From an uncultured bacterium (GTDB taxonomy: Bacteria; Bacteroidota; Bacteroidia; Bacteroidales; Bacteroidaceae): DNA of 56,478 bases. The position numbers and the translations under genes were made by a program. This document shows positions 7,198 through 16,045 of the stretch, in pieces; position 1 is the stretch's first letter, and each line of letters opens with the position of its first letter. The notes under the pieces were generated by a model. The model was not told the DNA's origin, ran no database searches, and worked only from the letters and a program-made list of their open reading frames with translations. The stretch lies in contig CAJMSQ010000014.1 of assembly GCA_905216095.1 (NCBI GenBank), forward strand, positions 1-56,478, given 5' to 3'.

Positions 7198-10164
7198 TTA
7201 TTCTTTTTTCTTGGGCTGTTTGTTGAGCCGATAGACAACATGTGCCATGAAATATGAGGGAACGGTGTTGCGCCATGTTTCAACGCGCCCTTGTGCATTG
7301 ACGGTGCGGGTGATGCTGGACAGCTGTCGCAGCAGGTCGAACCCGTCGGCGATGAATGTAAGGTTGCCATTCAGTATGCTCTTCGACAGTCGTGCGTTCC
7401 ATACGATGTCGTCTGTATTCATTGAAATTTCCTCGTAGCCCCGCCGGCTGTATACCGTCACGTCGGTAGAGAACTGCATCTTCCAAGGCAGTGGAATCTG
7501 GGCCGTCACCCCATAATTGTAATTGATACTGCTGATGGTGGAGAAATCCGGACGGTCGCTGCGGGCATATTGCCAGTTGGCGGAAGCCGTTCCCGAGAAG
7601 AAGTAACCGCCGTCGAGGCGGCAGTTCATGGAAAATTTCTCGCCTAAGGATAGATTGCGTACGCTGCTTCTGCGGGAATGGTCTTCGCCTGCTACTGAAA
7701 GGTAGTCGGCACTGTTCCGGAAAGAAAGATAGGTATGGGTGGACAGGAACAGCCGCTGTTTCTTGTCGGCCGCTTGCGACAGACTGAATGATCCGCCCAA
7801 GTTCCAGTTGCCGTTGATGTTTTCGGGTCGGTAGTGCCGCACGCCGGTCACACGATCATAGGTCATGGCTTGTGCTACGGCTCGACGCACGAGGTTGTAG
7901 TAACCTTGTATGCTGACATTGCGTTGCCGTTCCTTTTTCTTGAAAGAGCGGCGAAACTTTACGGAATGACGTAACGTATTGCGCAACGTCGGGTTGCCGG
8001 AGTACAACAGCAGCGGGTTGCTGTCGTCGAGGGTGGGCAGCAGGCTGACCATGGAAGGCTCTGAGCTTGTGAAAGTGTATCTCAATTCGAAATCGTCGGC
8101 GGTGAAGGCCACGGACGGTTCGAATGCGGTCGTCTTGCGTGTGGATACGGTATCGATGTTCGCCCGCTTGTATTCGAGTTTGTTACGCTCGAAGCGTACG
8201 AGCGGATTCAGTACAATGGAAAAATAACGTCCGGATATCCGGAAACTCTTCATAATGTCTGCCCCGACAAGGTGCTTTGTCGTGCCGAGCGAACGGTCTT
8301 CACTGTTGCGCGGGTCAATGACCCGTTGCAGCGAGTCGGTGGTGGACGGAAGTATGCCGAGCGGCAGGTTGGTGTCGTCCCATCTTTCGTACTCCTCGAG
8401 CCGGTACAGGCTGTAGCTACCGGTGCTCCGTGAGTGGTGGAACGAATATTTGGGCCAGATGCTCCATCCGTTGCAGCTGTAGCCGTATTGTGCCTGGAAG
8501 TTCATCTCATGTCCTTTGTCGGGAGCGTTGGAATATCTGTTTTGGAAAACGTCCTCACCACCGGCCTGCCTGCCGTAATGTAGATCGTAGTGTGAGAAGT
8601 TCCTACTGCGCGCATCGTGGTAGCGGCCGTTGAAATTCAACATCAGGAAATCGGGTGTATAGGGTATCTTGTAATATATTTGTGCGCTGCCACCTGCCTG
8701 CCAGTTCCTGCTGCGATTCAGGTTTTCATTCTTATTTCGGTTGATTAGCGTTCGGAGCAGTTGCTGTGAGGCGTTTCCGGAGAACAGGCTGTCGAGTACC
8801 GCCATTCGGTAAGTTTCTGCCGGCAATTCGGACAGTTCGGCCTGCCATTGGCGTGACAGTCCGTCGCGCTTCGCATAATACAGGTCAGGTCTGACGGTGA
8901 GATGCAGTTCCGGCAGTTTGAGTTGGAAACTATGATTGCTTTGTACGATGGTAGCGTTCGACTCTGAAAAGTTGCGCCGGCGCGTGAAGGTAGAACCGCC
9001 CGGCAGGATGGTAGAGGAGGCTGTTTCCTGTCGGTCGTCCGTTTCGTCGCGTGTCACTTTCAGGTTTCCGTCGAATTTCCATTTGCGCTCTTTGTCGGTG
9101 AGCAGCAGCATCGCGCCGCCCATGTGCCGTGTGGTCAGTCCTGCGGAACTTCCCGCCCCTTGCCAGTTGCCCGACATTCCCGGCTCGCGCGTGTCATTCG
9201 TGTTATTCGTATTGCCGAAAAGTGCCAGACGAGAGTGATCGCTGAACCGTAGGCCGAACAATCGTCCCAGGAAACGGTCGTGCGTGCCGTATCCTCCTGC
9301 GGCATTGGCAATCCATCCGATGGAATATTGCCTTTTCAAGTTCACATCCACTACCAGCGGCAGCTCCTGGGTTGAGTCACGTCCTGTGATATAAGCGTAT
9401 TCAGGTTCTTTTTCATATACTTTCACCGTGTTCACCATATAGGCGGGTAGGTTGTCAAGCGCCACTTTCGGGTCGCCCTTGAAGAACTCCTCTCCGTTCA
9501 CCAGCAGGTTGCTTACGAAACGCCCGTTCACCGTAATCAGTCCGCCGGGCTTCAGTTCAACGCCCGGTAACTGGCGTATCAGCGCGTCGAGCATTGAGCC
9601 TTCGGCCATTTGGAAAGCATCGGCATTGTAGACGATGGTGTCGCCTTTCATCACCATGCGTATTTTGGTCTGTCTGACCACGGCTTCGCCCAGTTCATAA
9701 GGATTCTTTTTCCGTATCTTCTTCAACTTGGCGTCGGGGAAAGTCCATGTATAGCTCCGTTTCCCTTTAAGTTTCAATTCCTGTGTGGCCGTATCATACC
9801 CGTCTTTACTGAATCGGAGTATGAGCCGATGATATTTTACATCTTCAAATTCGAAATATACGTTCCGCTTTTGATTTGCGATGTTTCCGGGGGCCTGCAG
9901 CGACGCAGCAGTCATCAGAAGCGAACCGTCCGGTGTGAGTACTTCAATCTTGGCTTCCGGAATGAATTCCCCTGTGAAGGCATCGACAACGCTTCCGACG
10001 CCCGATCCGGAGAAGTTTTGTGCCGCCGCTTGTCCGGTGCATATTAGAAAAATGATCAATAGCAGATGAAGCAACTTTCGTTTTGAGTGGTATTTCCCAA
10101 TGAACTGGGCTTTCTTGCCTGTGGTAGGGCGGAGCCTTGATAAATATGCAACGATGATGTCCAT
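7198..10164 (-). CDS. Large outer-membrane beta-barrel protein, paralogue 1
   Basis: The protein has 988 residues with a basic N-terminal stretch, a signal sequence (RKLLHLLLIIFLICTGQAAAQ region), a CarboxypepD_reg-like beta-sandwich to about 150, a plug-like region (MKGDTIVYNADAFQ, then GVELKPGG and LVNGEEFFKGDP) and a barrel of alternating amphipathic strands that fills the rest. It matches Bacteroidetes TonB-receptor-like barrels that stand without a SusD partner. The first 30 residues before the hydrophobic core are long, but no later Met offers a better start. It lies directly before the exporter gene and is closest to the barrel at the left edge. A role in moving the peptide over the outer membrane is possible, since TolC is missing here. 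Confidence 0.8.
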   Translation of the reverse strand: MDIIVAYLSRLRPTTGKKAQFIGKYHSKRKLLHLLLIIFLICTGQAAAQNFSGSGVGSVVDAFTGEFIPEAKIEVLTPDGSLLMTAASLQAPGNIANQKRNVYFEFEDVKYHRLILRFSKDGYDTATQELKLKGKRSYTWTFPDAKLKKIRKKNPYELGEAVVRQTKIRMVMKGDTIVYNADAFQMAEGSMLDALIRQLPGVELKPGGLITVNGRFVSNLLVNGEEFFKGDPKVALDNLPAYMVNTVKVYEKEPEYAYITGRDSTQELPLVVDVNLKRQYSIGWIANAAGGYGTHDRFLGRLFGLRFSDHSRLALFGNTNNTNDTREPGMSGNWQGAGSSAGLTTRHMGGAMLLLTDKERKWKFDGNLKVTRDETDDRQETASSTILPGGSTFTRRRNFSESNATIVQSNHSFQLKLPELHLTVRPDLYYAKRDGLSRQWQAELSELPAETYRMAVLDSLFSGNASQQLLRTLINRNKNENLNRSRNWQAGGSAQIYYKIPYTPDFLMLNFNGRYHDARSRNFSHYDLHYGRQAGGEDVFQNRYSNAPDKGHEMNFQAQYGYSCNGWSIWPKYSFHHSRSTGSYSLYRLEEYERWDDTNLPLGILPSTTDSLQRVIDPRNSEDRSLGTTKHLVGADIMKSFRISGRYFSIVLNPLVRFERNKLEYKRANIDTVSTRKTTAFEPSVAFTADDFELRYTFTSSEPSMVSLLPTLDDSNPLLLYSGNPTLRNTLRHSVKFRRSFKKKERQRNVSIQGYYNLVRRAVAQAMTYDRVTGVRHYRPENINGNWNLGGSFSLSQAADKKQRLFLSTHTYLSFRNSADYLSVAGEDHSRRSSVRNLSLGEKFSMNCRLDGGYFFSGTASANWQYARSDRPDFSTISSINYNYGVTAQIPLPWKMQFSTDVTVYSRRGYEEISMNTDDIVWNARLSKSILNGNLTFIADGFDLLRQLSSITRTVNAQGRVETWRNTVPSYFMAHVVYRLNKQPKKKE

Positions 10165-10281
10165 TTCTGTTCTATTCTTTTACTCGGTCGTTTTCTGTCA
10201 GGAGTATGGTGTGACGATGTGATTGATGGTGAAAGTGTGGCTGTTCCTATCTTAGAAAAGCGGGAATGCAGAGGTTGTTTT

Positions 10282-13137
10282 TCACTTCCTGCCAGCACCG
10301 CTGTCCTTCCCTCCTGTGTTGAACTGGTAACTGATGTGCAGCAGTGCGTAGCTCAGGTAAGTGTCCACGTTGCTGTAATAGCGGCCGTGGCTGGTTACGC
10401 GTATGTTGTCGGCCTTGCGCTGTCGCAGCAGGTCGATGGCTTGCAGCTCTATGCTGAGCGCCTTGTTCTTGAGAAAGGACTGGGATATGGAAGCGTTCCA
10501 AAGCCATTGTGTGCGGTTGAATGTGGCATCCGCATATCCTGTGCTGATGTGGTAGGTCAGGTCGAAACCAGCGCGCAGGCCACATGGTAGCGTCAGTTGC
10601 GGATTTGCCGTGACTCTGTAAATCTCTGCATTCTGGTTCAGTTCGGACCGTGACGTGTAGCGTGCCATTTCAATGGCGTAGGAGGCATTGAAGTTTATGT
10701 TCCAGATTCTTTCCCGCCAGGAAATACCGGCCGAAGGGTTGATTCTGGCATATTGCAACAAGGACAGTTCCGCGTTTTCCATGCAGTTCCACGAGTGGCG
10801 GTAGTCCACCGTGAGGCCGCCGCTGATGTTCCATTGACGATGTCTGTCCAAGGGTTGCATCGTCATGCTTTGGAAGTTGAATTCGTAGTTCCCGTTTACA
10901 TTGGTCTTGCTGTAATATTTGTGTCCTGTGGCCGGATCGATGCTCAATGTCCGTACCACGTCGTTCTGTATGGCGTTCCCGTGCAGCATGAGCAGGTACA
11001 TGTCGCCACGTTTCGGGCGATAGATGTTTCCCAAAAAACTGAAACCGTGTTTCCAACCGGTTTTCAAATCGGGGTTGTTCGTTTCTGTCTTGAGCGGTTG
11101 TCCGGTATCAGTGAGCGGGAGCAGTTCTGTCAGTTCCGGACGGACGAATCCGCCGGAGTAGGTCAGGCGCAGGTTGATGTTTTCCGCCGGTGACCAGTTG
11201 GCGTAGAGGGAAGGAGACAGCGTGAGGCTGCTGCGTGAAGGTATCCGGTGCTGGTTGTTTCTGTCATAAGCAAGGGATTCGTGCAGGTTCCCGCCGGACA
11301 ACATGATACTTAGAAGCAACTTGTCCCATTGTCCCTCCAGTGTGGCCGAAACCGTATGCGCGTCTGTTGTCAGCCGGCTTGCATAACTGTTCTCCATGTC
11401 GCGGACGGCCTCTATGGAGTCGGCCGTACAGGGTCGGATGCCTGCAGGCAGGGAGATCGACGCGTATTTTTCGTATCGGTCCAAGCGATATAAGTTGTAG
11501 TAGCCCGATGACCGGTCGTGCCCGTAGCGGTATTCCAGCACGTAGCTGAGCCGTCCCGACAATCTGTCCGAGAAAGAAGCTTTGGCTTCATATTCGTCTT
11601 TGTTCGACGGAGACTTTTCGTATAGTCTTCCGATGGCGTCGTTCTTCCCGTCGCTATCGAATGTGCGGTGCAGGTAGAGACCGTCGTCCTCTTTGCGCTC
11701 GTGCCGGCCCGTGTAGCGCATGGACAGTGTGAGGGCCTGCCCTTTGCGTGCGAAGCGGCGGGTGTAGTCTGCCGATGCCTGTGCGGACTGCTCGTTTCTG
11801 GTGCCTGTCTCCTGTCGTCCGTAGCCGAATACGGCACCTTCGTCCTGCGGGGATGATGATTGCAGCAGGGTTTGCGGGATGTCGCTCCCCGTTTTTTGCC
11901 GGTCGAATGCGGATGTCAAGGTCTGCGAGTTGTGGTCACTGCCCGTTCTGAGATAGTCGGTCTTGACATTGATGCGCCGCAGCGTGTCTATGTTCCAGGT
12001 CATTTGCCAGTCTGCCGACAGTTCCCGGTCGTGTCGATGCAGGACCGAGCGGCTGTAACTGAACAGAGGCAGCCCGTTACCTGTCTGTTCTTCGGCATTA
12101 TCCCATGTCCGGCGTGTCAGATCATTGTGCTTGATGCGAAAATTAGCCTTTGTGCTGAAGTGTCCTGCCGCTTTCGCCGTTTTTCCGTTGTCCCATGAGA
12201 AAATTCCACCGGCCGAACGGTATGTGTAAAGCCCGTCGCCCGAATTCCAACTGCGCCAGTTGCCGTTTTCGTCCGACGATTGCGTTTCGCTGATATTGTT
12301 GATTTGTCCGTAGATGGCTATGCGCCGCCTTTCTGTAAAGTTCGTGGCGAACAGCTTACCCAAATACCGCCGGTCTGTACCGCCGGCCAGGTCGAAACTG
12401 GTATTCCAGGCTGACATGTACTCTTTCTTTATGGTCAAGTCCAATACGGCTTTCTTTTCCGTGTCTGTTTTTCCGGCAAAGTCCTTTTCCTCGTCGGATT
12501 TCTCGTAGGCTTTCACCTTTTGTACGGCTTCTGCGGGAACGTTGGCCAGTGCCGTTTGTGTGTCGGAGAAGAAAGGGCGGCCGTTGATGAAGATTCCCTG
12601 CACGTCCTTACCATGAAACCTGACTTTTCCGTCGGCCGACATTTCGAGACCCGGCAGTTGTTTGACCAGTGTGCCCAATGTGGCTCCGGGCGGAATGTGG
12701 AAGGCCTTGGTGTTGTATATGAAAGTATCGGCCTTGATGGTCAGTTTCTGCGCCGTTGCCGTGACAGACGCTTCGTTCAGCACGGTCTCCTTCAGTCCGA
12801 TGAGCAGGTCGCCGAGGTCTTTTTCCGGCTGCTGCTCGGTGAGCTTTATCTCTTTTGTAAGTCCGTCGTATCCGACATACAAAATCCTTAGCTGATAGTT
12901 CCCGACCGTTGGCGTCTGCAGGTGGAAAGCCCCGTCATTCCCTGTCACTTGCTGTGCTACGGTTCTTGAGGAATTGTCCCGCAACTGGACTTTGACGAAT
13001 GGTAACGGATACCTGTCTTCTGAATTTTCCAAGACCTTTCCTTTCACGCCGTATGTCTGTGCCATAGCCGGCAAGGACGACAGGAGTGACAATAACATAA
13101 TATATAAGAACCTGATGAAGACAGACTCGTGCATCAT
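10282..13137 (-). CDS. Large outer-membrane beta-barrel protein, paralogue 2
   Basis: A 951-residue protein with a clear signal peptide (FLYIMLLSLLSSLPAMAQ), a CarboxypepD_reg-like domain (YGVKGKVLENSE ... YVGYDGLTKEI), a plug-like segment (ADTFIYNTKAFHIPPGATL, then GIFINGRPFFSD) and a long beta-barrel ending in aromatic residues. It shares layout and plug motifs with the barrels at 7198-10164 and at the left edge, but is more distant. It lies 40 bases after the first gene of the operon and 117 bases before the next barrel gene. Having three such barrels in one peptide operon, each without SusD, is unusual. Function is inferred only from family and position. Confidence 0.8.
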   Translation of the reverse strand: MMHESVFIRFLYIMLLSLLSSLPAMAQTYGVKGKVLENSEDRYPLPFVKVQLRDNSSRTVAQQVTGNDGAFHLQTPTVGNYQLRILYVGYDGLTKEIKLTEQQPEKDLGDLLIGLKETVLNEASVTATAQKLTIKADTFIYNTKAFHIPPGATLGTLVKQLPGLEMSADGKVRFHGKDVQGIFINGRPFFSDTQTALANVPAEAVQKVKAYEKSDEEKDFAGKTDTEKKAVLDLTIKKEYMSAWNTSFDLAGGTDRRYLGKLFATNFTERRRIAIYGQINNISETQSSDENGNWRSWNSGDGLYTYRSAGGIFSWDNGKTAKAAGHFSTKANFRIKHNDLTRRTWDNAEEQTGNGLPLFSYSRSVLHRHDRELSADWQMTWNIDTLRRINVKTDYLRTGSDHNSQTLTSAFDRQKTGSDIPQTLLQSSSPQDEGAVFGYGRQETGTRNEQSAQASADYTRRFARKGQALTLSMRYTGRHERKEDDGLYLHRTFDSDGKNDAIGRLYEKSPSNKDEYEAKASFSDRLSGRLSYVLEYRYGHDRSSGYYNLYRLDRYEKYASISLPAGIRPCTADSIEAVRDMENSYASRLTTDAHTVSATLEGQWDKLLLSIMLSGGNLHESLAYDRNNQHRIPSRSSLTLSPSLYANWSPAENINLRLTYSGGFVRPELTELLPLTDTGQPLKTETNNPDLKTGWKHGFSFLGNIYRPKRGDMYLLMLHGNAIQNDVVRTLSIDPATGHKYYSKTNVNGNYEFNFQSMTMQPLDRHRQWNISGGLTVDYRHSWNCMENAELSLLQYARINPSAGISWRERIWNINFNASYAIEMARYTSRSELNQNAEIYRVTANPQLTLPCGLRAGFDLTYHISTGYADATFNRTQWLWNASISQSFLKNKALSIELQAIDLLRQRKADNIRVTSHGRYYSNVDTYLSYALLHISYQFNTGGKDSGAGRK

Positions 13138-13177
13138 GGATGGGGATGGAATGATATCTTACACAAATATCTCCTTT

Positions 13178-13600
13178 TTATTCGTTGATTATGAATGACG
13201 CCTCGTATTCGTTACCGTTTATGCAAATTATCAAGGTATATTCCCCTGTCTGCAACATATCCAAGCAGAGGGATTGTGTTTCGTCCTTCCTTATGTCAAA
13301 GTTGCCGGAAATGATAATATCTCTGTTCCCGTTTTCTATGAAGTATGGCATGCTTGAAAGATTTGCTTTCCCTTTGAAGTGTAAGAAGTGCCCATCGTTT
13401 TCTACTTCCGGTAAAGGCATATGAATGGCAGGGCTGCGGTGACGTTTATAACCCCATTCGCCTTTTTCGGGGATAGGCTGCCGCAATTCGAAAGACAAGA
13501 TGTCTGTTGTGGTTAAGACGGACGGGGTGGCGTTACTTGGGCAGAATGTAGGAAATGAAAAGAAGATGCAAAGTAATGATATGAAAATGTCTTTTCTCAT
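13178..13600 (-). CDS. Small secreted beta protein, DUF3244-like
   Basis: Using the ATG at 13600, the protein has 140 residues: a signal peptide (MRKDIFISLLCIFFSFPTFC) and one immunoglobulin-like beta domain whose end (GEYTLIICINGNEYEASFIIN) looks like the DUF3244 family of Bacteroidales periplasmic proteins. The upstream ATG at 13690 is rejected because it lies ahead of the predicted promoter. It is the first gene of the leftward operon. The role is unknown; the fold would suit a binding or extracytoplasmic partner of the barrels. Confidence 0.6.
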   Translation of the reverse strand: MRKDIFISLLCIFFSFPTFCPSNATPSVLTTTDILSFELRQPIPEKGEWGYKRHRSPAIHMPLPEVENDGHFLHFKGKANLSSMPYFIENGNRDIIISGNFDIRKDETQSLCLDMLQTGEYTLIICINGNEYEASFIINE

Positions 13601-13633
13601 GATTTGTTGTTTTAGATTTATAGGTTTGCGAGA

Positions 13634-13665
13634 CAAATGTACGTTGTACGGGGAAAATGCCCAAA
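13634..13665 (-). promoter_or_regulatory. Promoter of the peptide operon
   Basis: Reading leftward, TTTG (13665-13662), a 20-base spacer and TACATTTG (13641-13634) match the Bacteroidetes consensus TTTG-N19..21-TAnnTTTG exactly. The start of transcription should be near 13627, some 27 bases before the first start codon of the operon. The repeat array at 13673-13730 lies directly upstream. Confidence 0.8.
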
Positions 13666-13672
13666 TTTTTGT

Positions 13673-13730
13673 TGTTGCATCTTGTTGCATGGTTGTTGCA
13701 TTTTGTTGCGCAGTGTTGCATTTTGTTGTT
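13673..13730. promoter_or_regulatory. Helically phased array of six TGTTGCAT-like repeats (predicted activator sites)
   Basis: TGTTGCAT begins at 13673, 13683, 13694 and 13714. Degenerate copies begin at 13704 (TGTTGCG) and 13724 (TGTTGTT). Spacings are 10, 11, 10, 10 and 10 bases, one helix turn each, so all copies face the same side of the DNA. The array starts 8 bases upstream of the -33 element of the operon promoter, the usual place for activator binding. Confidence 0.7.
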
Positions 13731-13903
13731 GTATGTACTTTGTTTAGAGGATATAATACTTATATAGAGATGGTTGCAGGATTTATTAAAGTAACGGGGA
13801 TTTTTTCATGAAAAGTCCGATATTTTTAGTTCTGTTGTGGCGGATAGGCCTCTGTTCTCCCTTTTTTACCATGTGTGATGCCCGTTGCTTTTGGATTTTT
13901 TGC

Positions 13904-13911
13904 TAATTTTG
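13904..13911 (+). promoter_or_regulatory. Candidate -7 element of the regulator gene
   Basis: TAATTTTG matches TAnnTTTG and lies 19 bases before the start codon of the regulator. No good TTTG is found at the expected distance upstream, so the promoter may be weak or need help. The region between the two divergent promoters (13731-13900) shows no other clear signal. Confidence 0.45.
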
Positions 13912-13930
13912 TCATCATAATATCTATGAT

Positions 13931-15520
13931 ATGATACGAAAAACTGTTCTGCAATTGTTGTATCGGGGCGCCGCTTTGTGGTGTGTGTGTTTACTGCTTT
14001 CTGCCTGTGAGCATCGTGCAGCCTATCCGCCTGAGTTCAGTGCTTTGGATGCCGCTTGCGATTCGGTTCCCCAACAAGTGCGGGAACGCTTGTCGGAGAT
14101 GTCTGTGGATATGGCTGCGGCTCCGGAGAATGTGAGGATGAAATATGCCTTGTTGCAGACGAAGGCCGCCGACAAGGCTTATATCCTTCATCGGTCCGAC
14201 TCCGTGATGAAGCAGGTGGTGGCTTATTTTGAGAAACACGGGACACTGGCCGAAAAGATGGAGGCCTGTTATTATATGGGGAGCGTCTACAGGGATTTGC
14301 ATGATTCTCCTCAGGCTGTGACCTGGTATCTGAAAGCCGTCGATTATGGTGAGGACAATCCGGGTGAGGCCGATAGCGCAGTACTCGCAAGCGTTTATGC
14401 ACAGTTGGGCGAAATATTCGTGAACCAGAAGAATTATCGGGAGAATTTGGCCATAGCCAAAAAGGAATATGCGATGATGCCGGAGGCGTCCACTCTTGCG
14501 GATTTGGCATCAGCGTATGCAAAATGTTCCATGAACGATAGTGCGCGAATTTGTTATGACAGACTGCTCCGTCTATGCCTGAAGGCCGAGCCAAATTGGG
14601 ACGTGCAGTCTATGGTGGGGCAGGCTCTCAATTTTTATTTAATAGAAACGGATGAACAGGCCATGGCCGACACCTGCATGCGCTTCCTGGACAAGTGCCG
14701 GCCGGATTCGTTATATTCCAATGCCAAGGTGGGGAAAGGGCGGTATCATCTGAAATACGGTGACCGGGACTCAACAGCTTTCTATTGGAAACTGGTCTAT
14801 GACCATCCGCTGGACATGTATATCCGGGCAAATGCTTCCCGAAATCTGTTTGAGTATTACGATGCCCGGGGAGACCAAGCGGCTGCCCGCATGTATGCCC
14901 GTAGTTATATGGAGGCGCGGGATTCCATCGCCAATATGCTCGAGGTCGGCCAGACGGCCAATGTCTATAACATGTATCGTTATCAGCGGGATTTGGAGGC
15001 CGAGGGAATGCAGTACCGGCGTGCGGCCCGCATACGTATATGGTCGGTCTGCGCGGCCGGATGTGTCATCATATTCAGCCTGTTGCTGGTGGTCCGCTCC
15101 CATAGGCGCAAGTTGCGTGTGGCTCGTAAGAACATAGAGTTGCTCCGTAGGATGGAACAGCTGGAAAAGACCGCTGCGGACAACCGCCGCATGCAGGTGA
15201 AGGTGGACAGGATGGATTTGCTGAATGTCCTGAAGAAGTTTTCCGGCAGCGAAAAGGCACCTCTGCCGGAAAATTATTCCGTGTGGGAAAAGGTGACCAC
15301 TGCGGTGGACGACGCATATCCCGACTTCAAGACCGTCCTGGCCGCACATGCGGACGATTTGACTGATGCCGACATCCGCCTGCTATACTTGTTGAAGATG
15401 GGTCTGCTGAAAGCGGAAGCCGCGCGTCTGATGGACGTAAACCGTTCCACGGTGACCCGCCAGCTGAAATGCCTGGTGAGCAAGATTCCCGAGTTGTCCG
15501 AATTGCTGTCCCAGCCCTGA
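13931..15520 (+). CDS. TPR / single-pass membrane / helix-turn-helix regulator
   Basis: The protein has 529 residues. The N-terminus is a lipoprotein-type signal (LLLSAC, Cys26), followed by TPR-like helices to about 360, one membrane helix at about 369-388, a coiled coil of about 50 residues (ELLRRMEQLEKTAAD) and a C-terminal helix-turn-helix (LTDADIRLLYLLKMGLLKAEAARLMDVNRSTVTRQL). This layout is known in Bacteroidetes membrane-bound regulators: the periplasmic TPRs sense, the cytoplasmic HTH binds DNA. It is divergent from the peptide operon and the TGTTGCAT array lies between them, so it is the best candidate for its activator. The ligand is unknown; the mature peptide or a barrel protein would be logical. 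Confidence 0.8.
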   Translation: MIRKTVLQLLYRGAALWCVCLLLSACEHRAAYPPEFSALDAACDSVPQQVRERLSEMSVDMAAAPENVRMKYALLQTKAADKAYILHRSDSVMKQVVAYFEKHGTLAEKMEACYYMGSVYRDLHDSPQAVTWYLKAVDYGEDNPGEADSAVLASVYAQLGEIFVNQKNYRENLAIAKKEYAMMPEASTLADLASAYAKCSMNDSARICYDRLLRLCLKAEPNWDVQSMVGQALNFYLIETDEQAMADTCMRFLDKCRPDSLYSNAKVGKGRYHLKYGDRDSTAFYWKLVYDHPLDMYIRANASRNLFEYYDARGDQAAARMYARSYMEARDSIANMLEVGQTANVYNMYRYQRDLEAEGMQYRRAARIRIWSVCAAGCVIIFSLLLVVRSHRRKLRVARKNIELLRRMEQLEKTAADNRRMQVKVDRMDLLNVLKKFSGSEKAPLPENYSVWEKVTTAVDDAYPDFKTVLAAHADDLTDADIRLLYLLKMGLLKAEAARLMDVNRSTVTRQLKCLVSKIPELSELLSQP

Positions 15521-15620
15521 TGCCTTTCCGCACATGGTTTGGAGCCGGAACAATGCGACGGGACAAAGACGCAATACGGGTAAAAGTTTGATGCCCGTTT
15601 TGGGTTTAACATTTGTCTGA

Positions 15621-15875
15621 GGCGATTTAACACTTCTTGCTTTTGGCCGAAAAATGTATTATCTTTGCAATAGGAAACAGGGCAGACCGCGAAAGTCTGC
15701 CCTGTTCTGGTACTTACAAGGCGGGATTTCACGATTTTTTTTCTGCGGGAAAGGAAAAATTGTCCGGCATGTAGGAAAATTTTTCTCCGACATAGGAAAA
15801 ATTTCCTCCGTGCCAATTTCAAATACCGCGGGCTTTGGCTTTTCCGGTAGGCCGTGAGTGTTAAAAATGTTAATG
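15621..15875 (+). ncRNA. Intergenic composite element, copy 1 (predicted non-coding RNA)
   Basis: The 15521-16045 gap holds this element and the efp terminator. It starts GATTTAACACTTCTTGC, then CTTG (15636-15639), 20 bases, TATCTTTG (15660-15667), a Bacteroidetes-type promoter. A 12-bp perfect hairpin (core CAGGGCAGAC / GTCTGCCCTG) spans 15676-15706. An A/T-rich middle with GGCATGTAGGAAAATTTTT-like segments leads to GTTAAAAATGTTAATG at 15860-15875. Three other copies exist in the window. This copy is the most diverged and lacks the T-run after the hairpin. It points towards the convergent efp gene, so it cannot be the leader of a coding gene. Confidence 0.6.
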
Positions 15876-15984
15876 TCCTGTTCGTTCTTTGAGCACGCGG
15901 GTTGCACCTGGCCTGTGTGCCTGGTATATTCAAACTCTGCCGGAGGGGAAAAGGGCCATTTTACGGCCGGCATTCATGTATAAA

Positions 15985-16029
15985 GCCACAAGCCGGAATA
16001 GGTCCGTTTGACCTGTTCCGGCTTGTGGC
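15985..16029 (-). terminator. Long hairpin, efp terminator
   Basis: GCCACAAGCCGGAA (15985-15998) pairs with TTCCGGCTTGTGGC (16016-16029) without a mismatch. The inner part extends the stem with AGGTC / GACCT. It lies 16 bases after the efp stop codon and may work on both strands, since the regulator gene and ncRNA copy 1 approach from the left. Confidence 0.75.
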
Positions 16030-16045
16030 TGTTGTTGGAAGGGGG

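Noticed and set aside
13673..13730. CRISPR-like or simple microsatellite repeat
   Set aside because: Units are 8 bases with 10-11 base phasing and degenerate members, and the position directly upstream of a promoter fits a binding array better.
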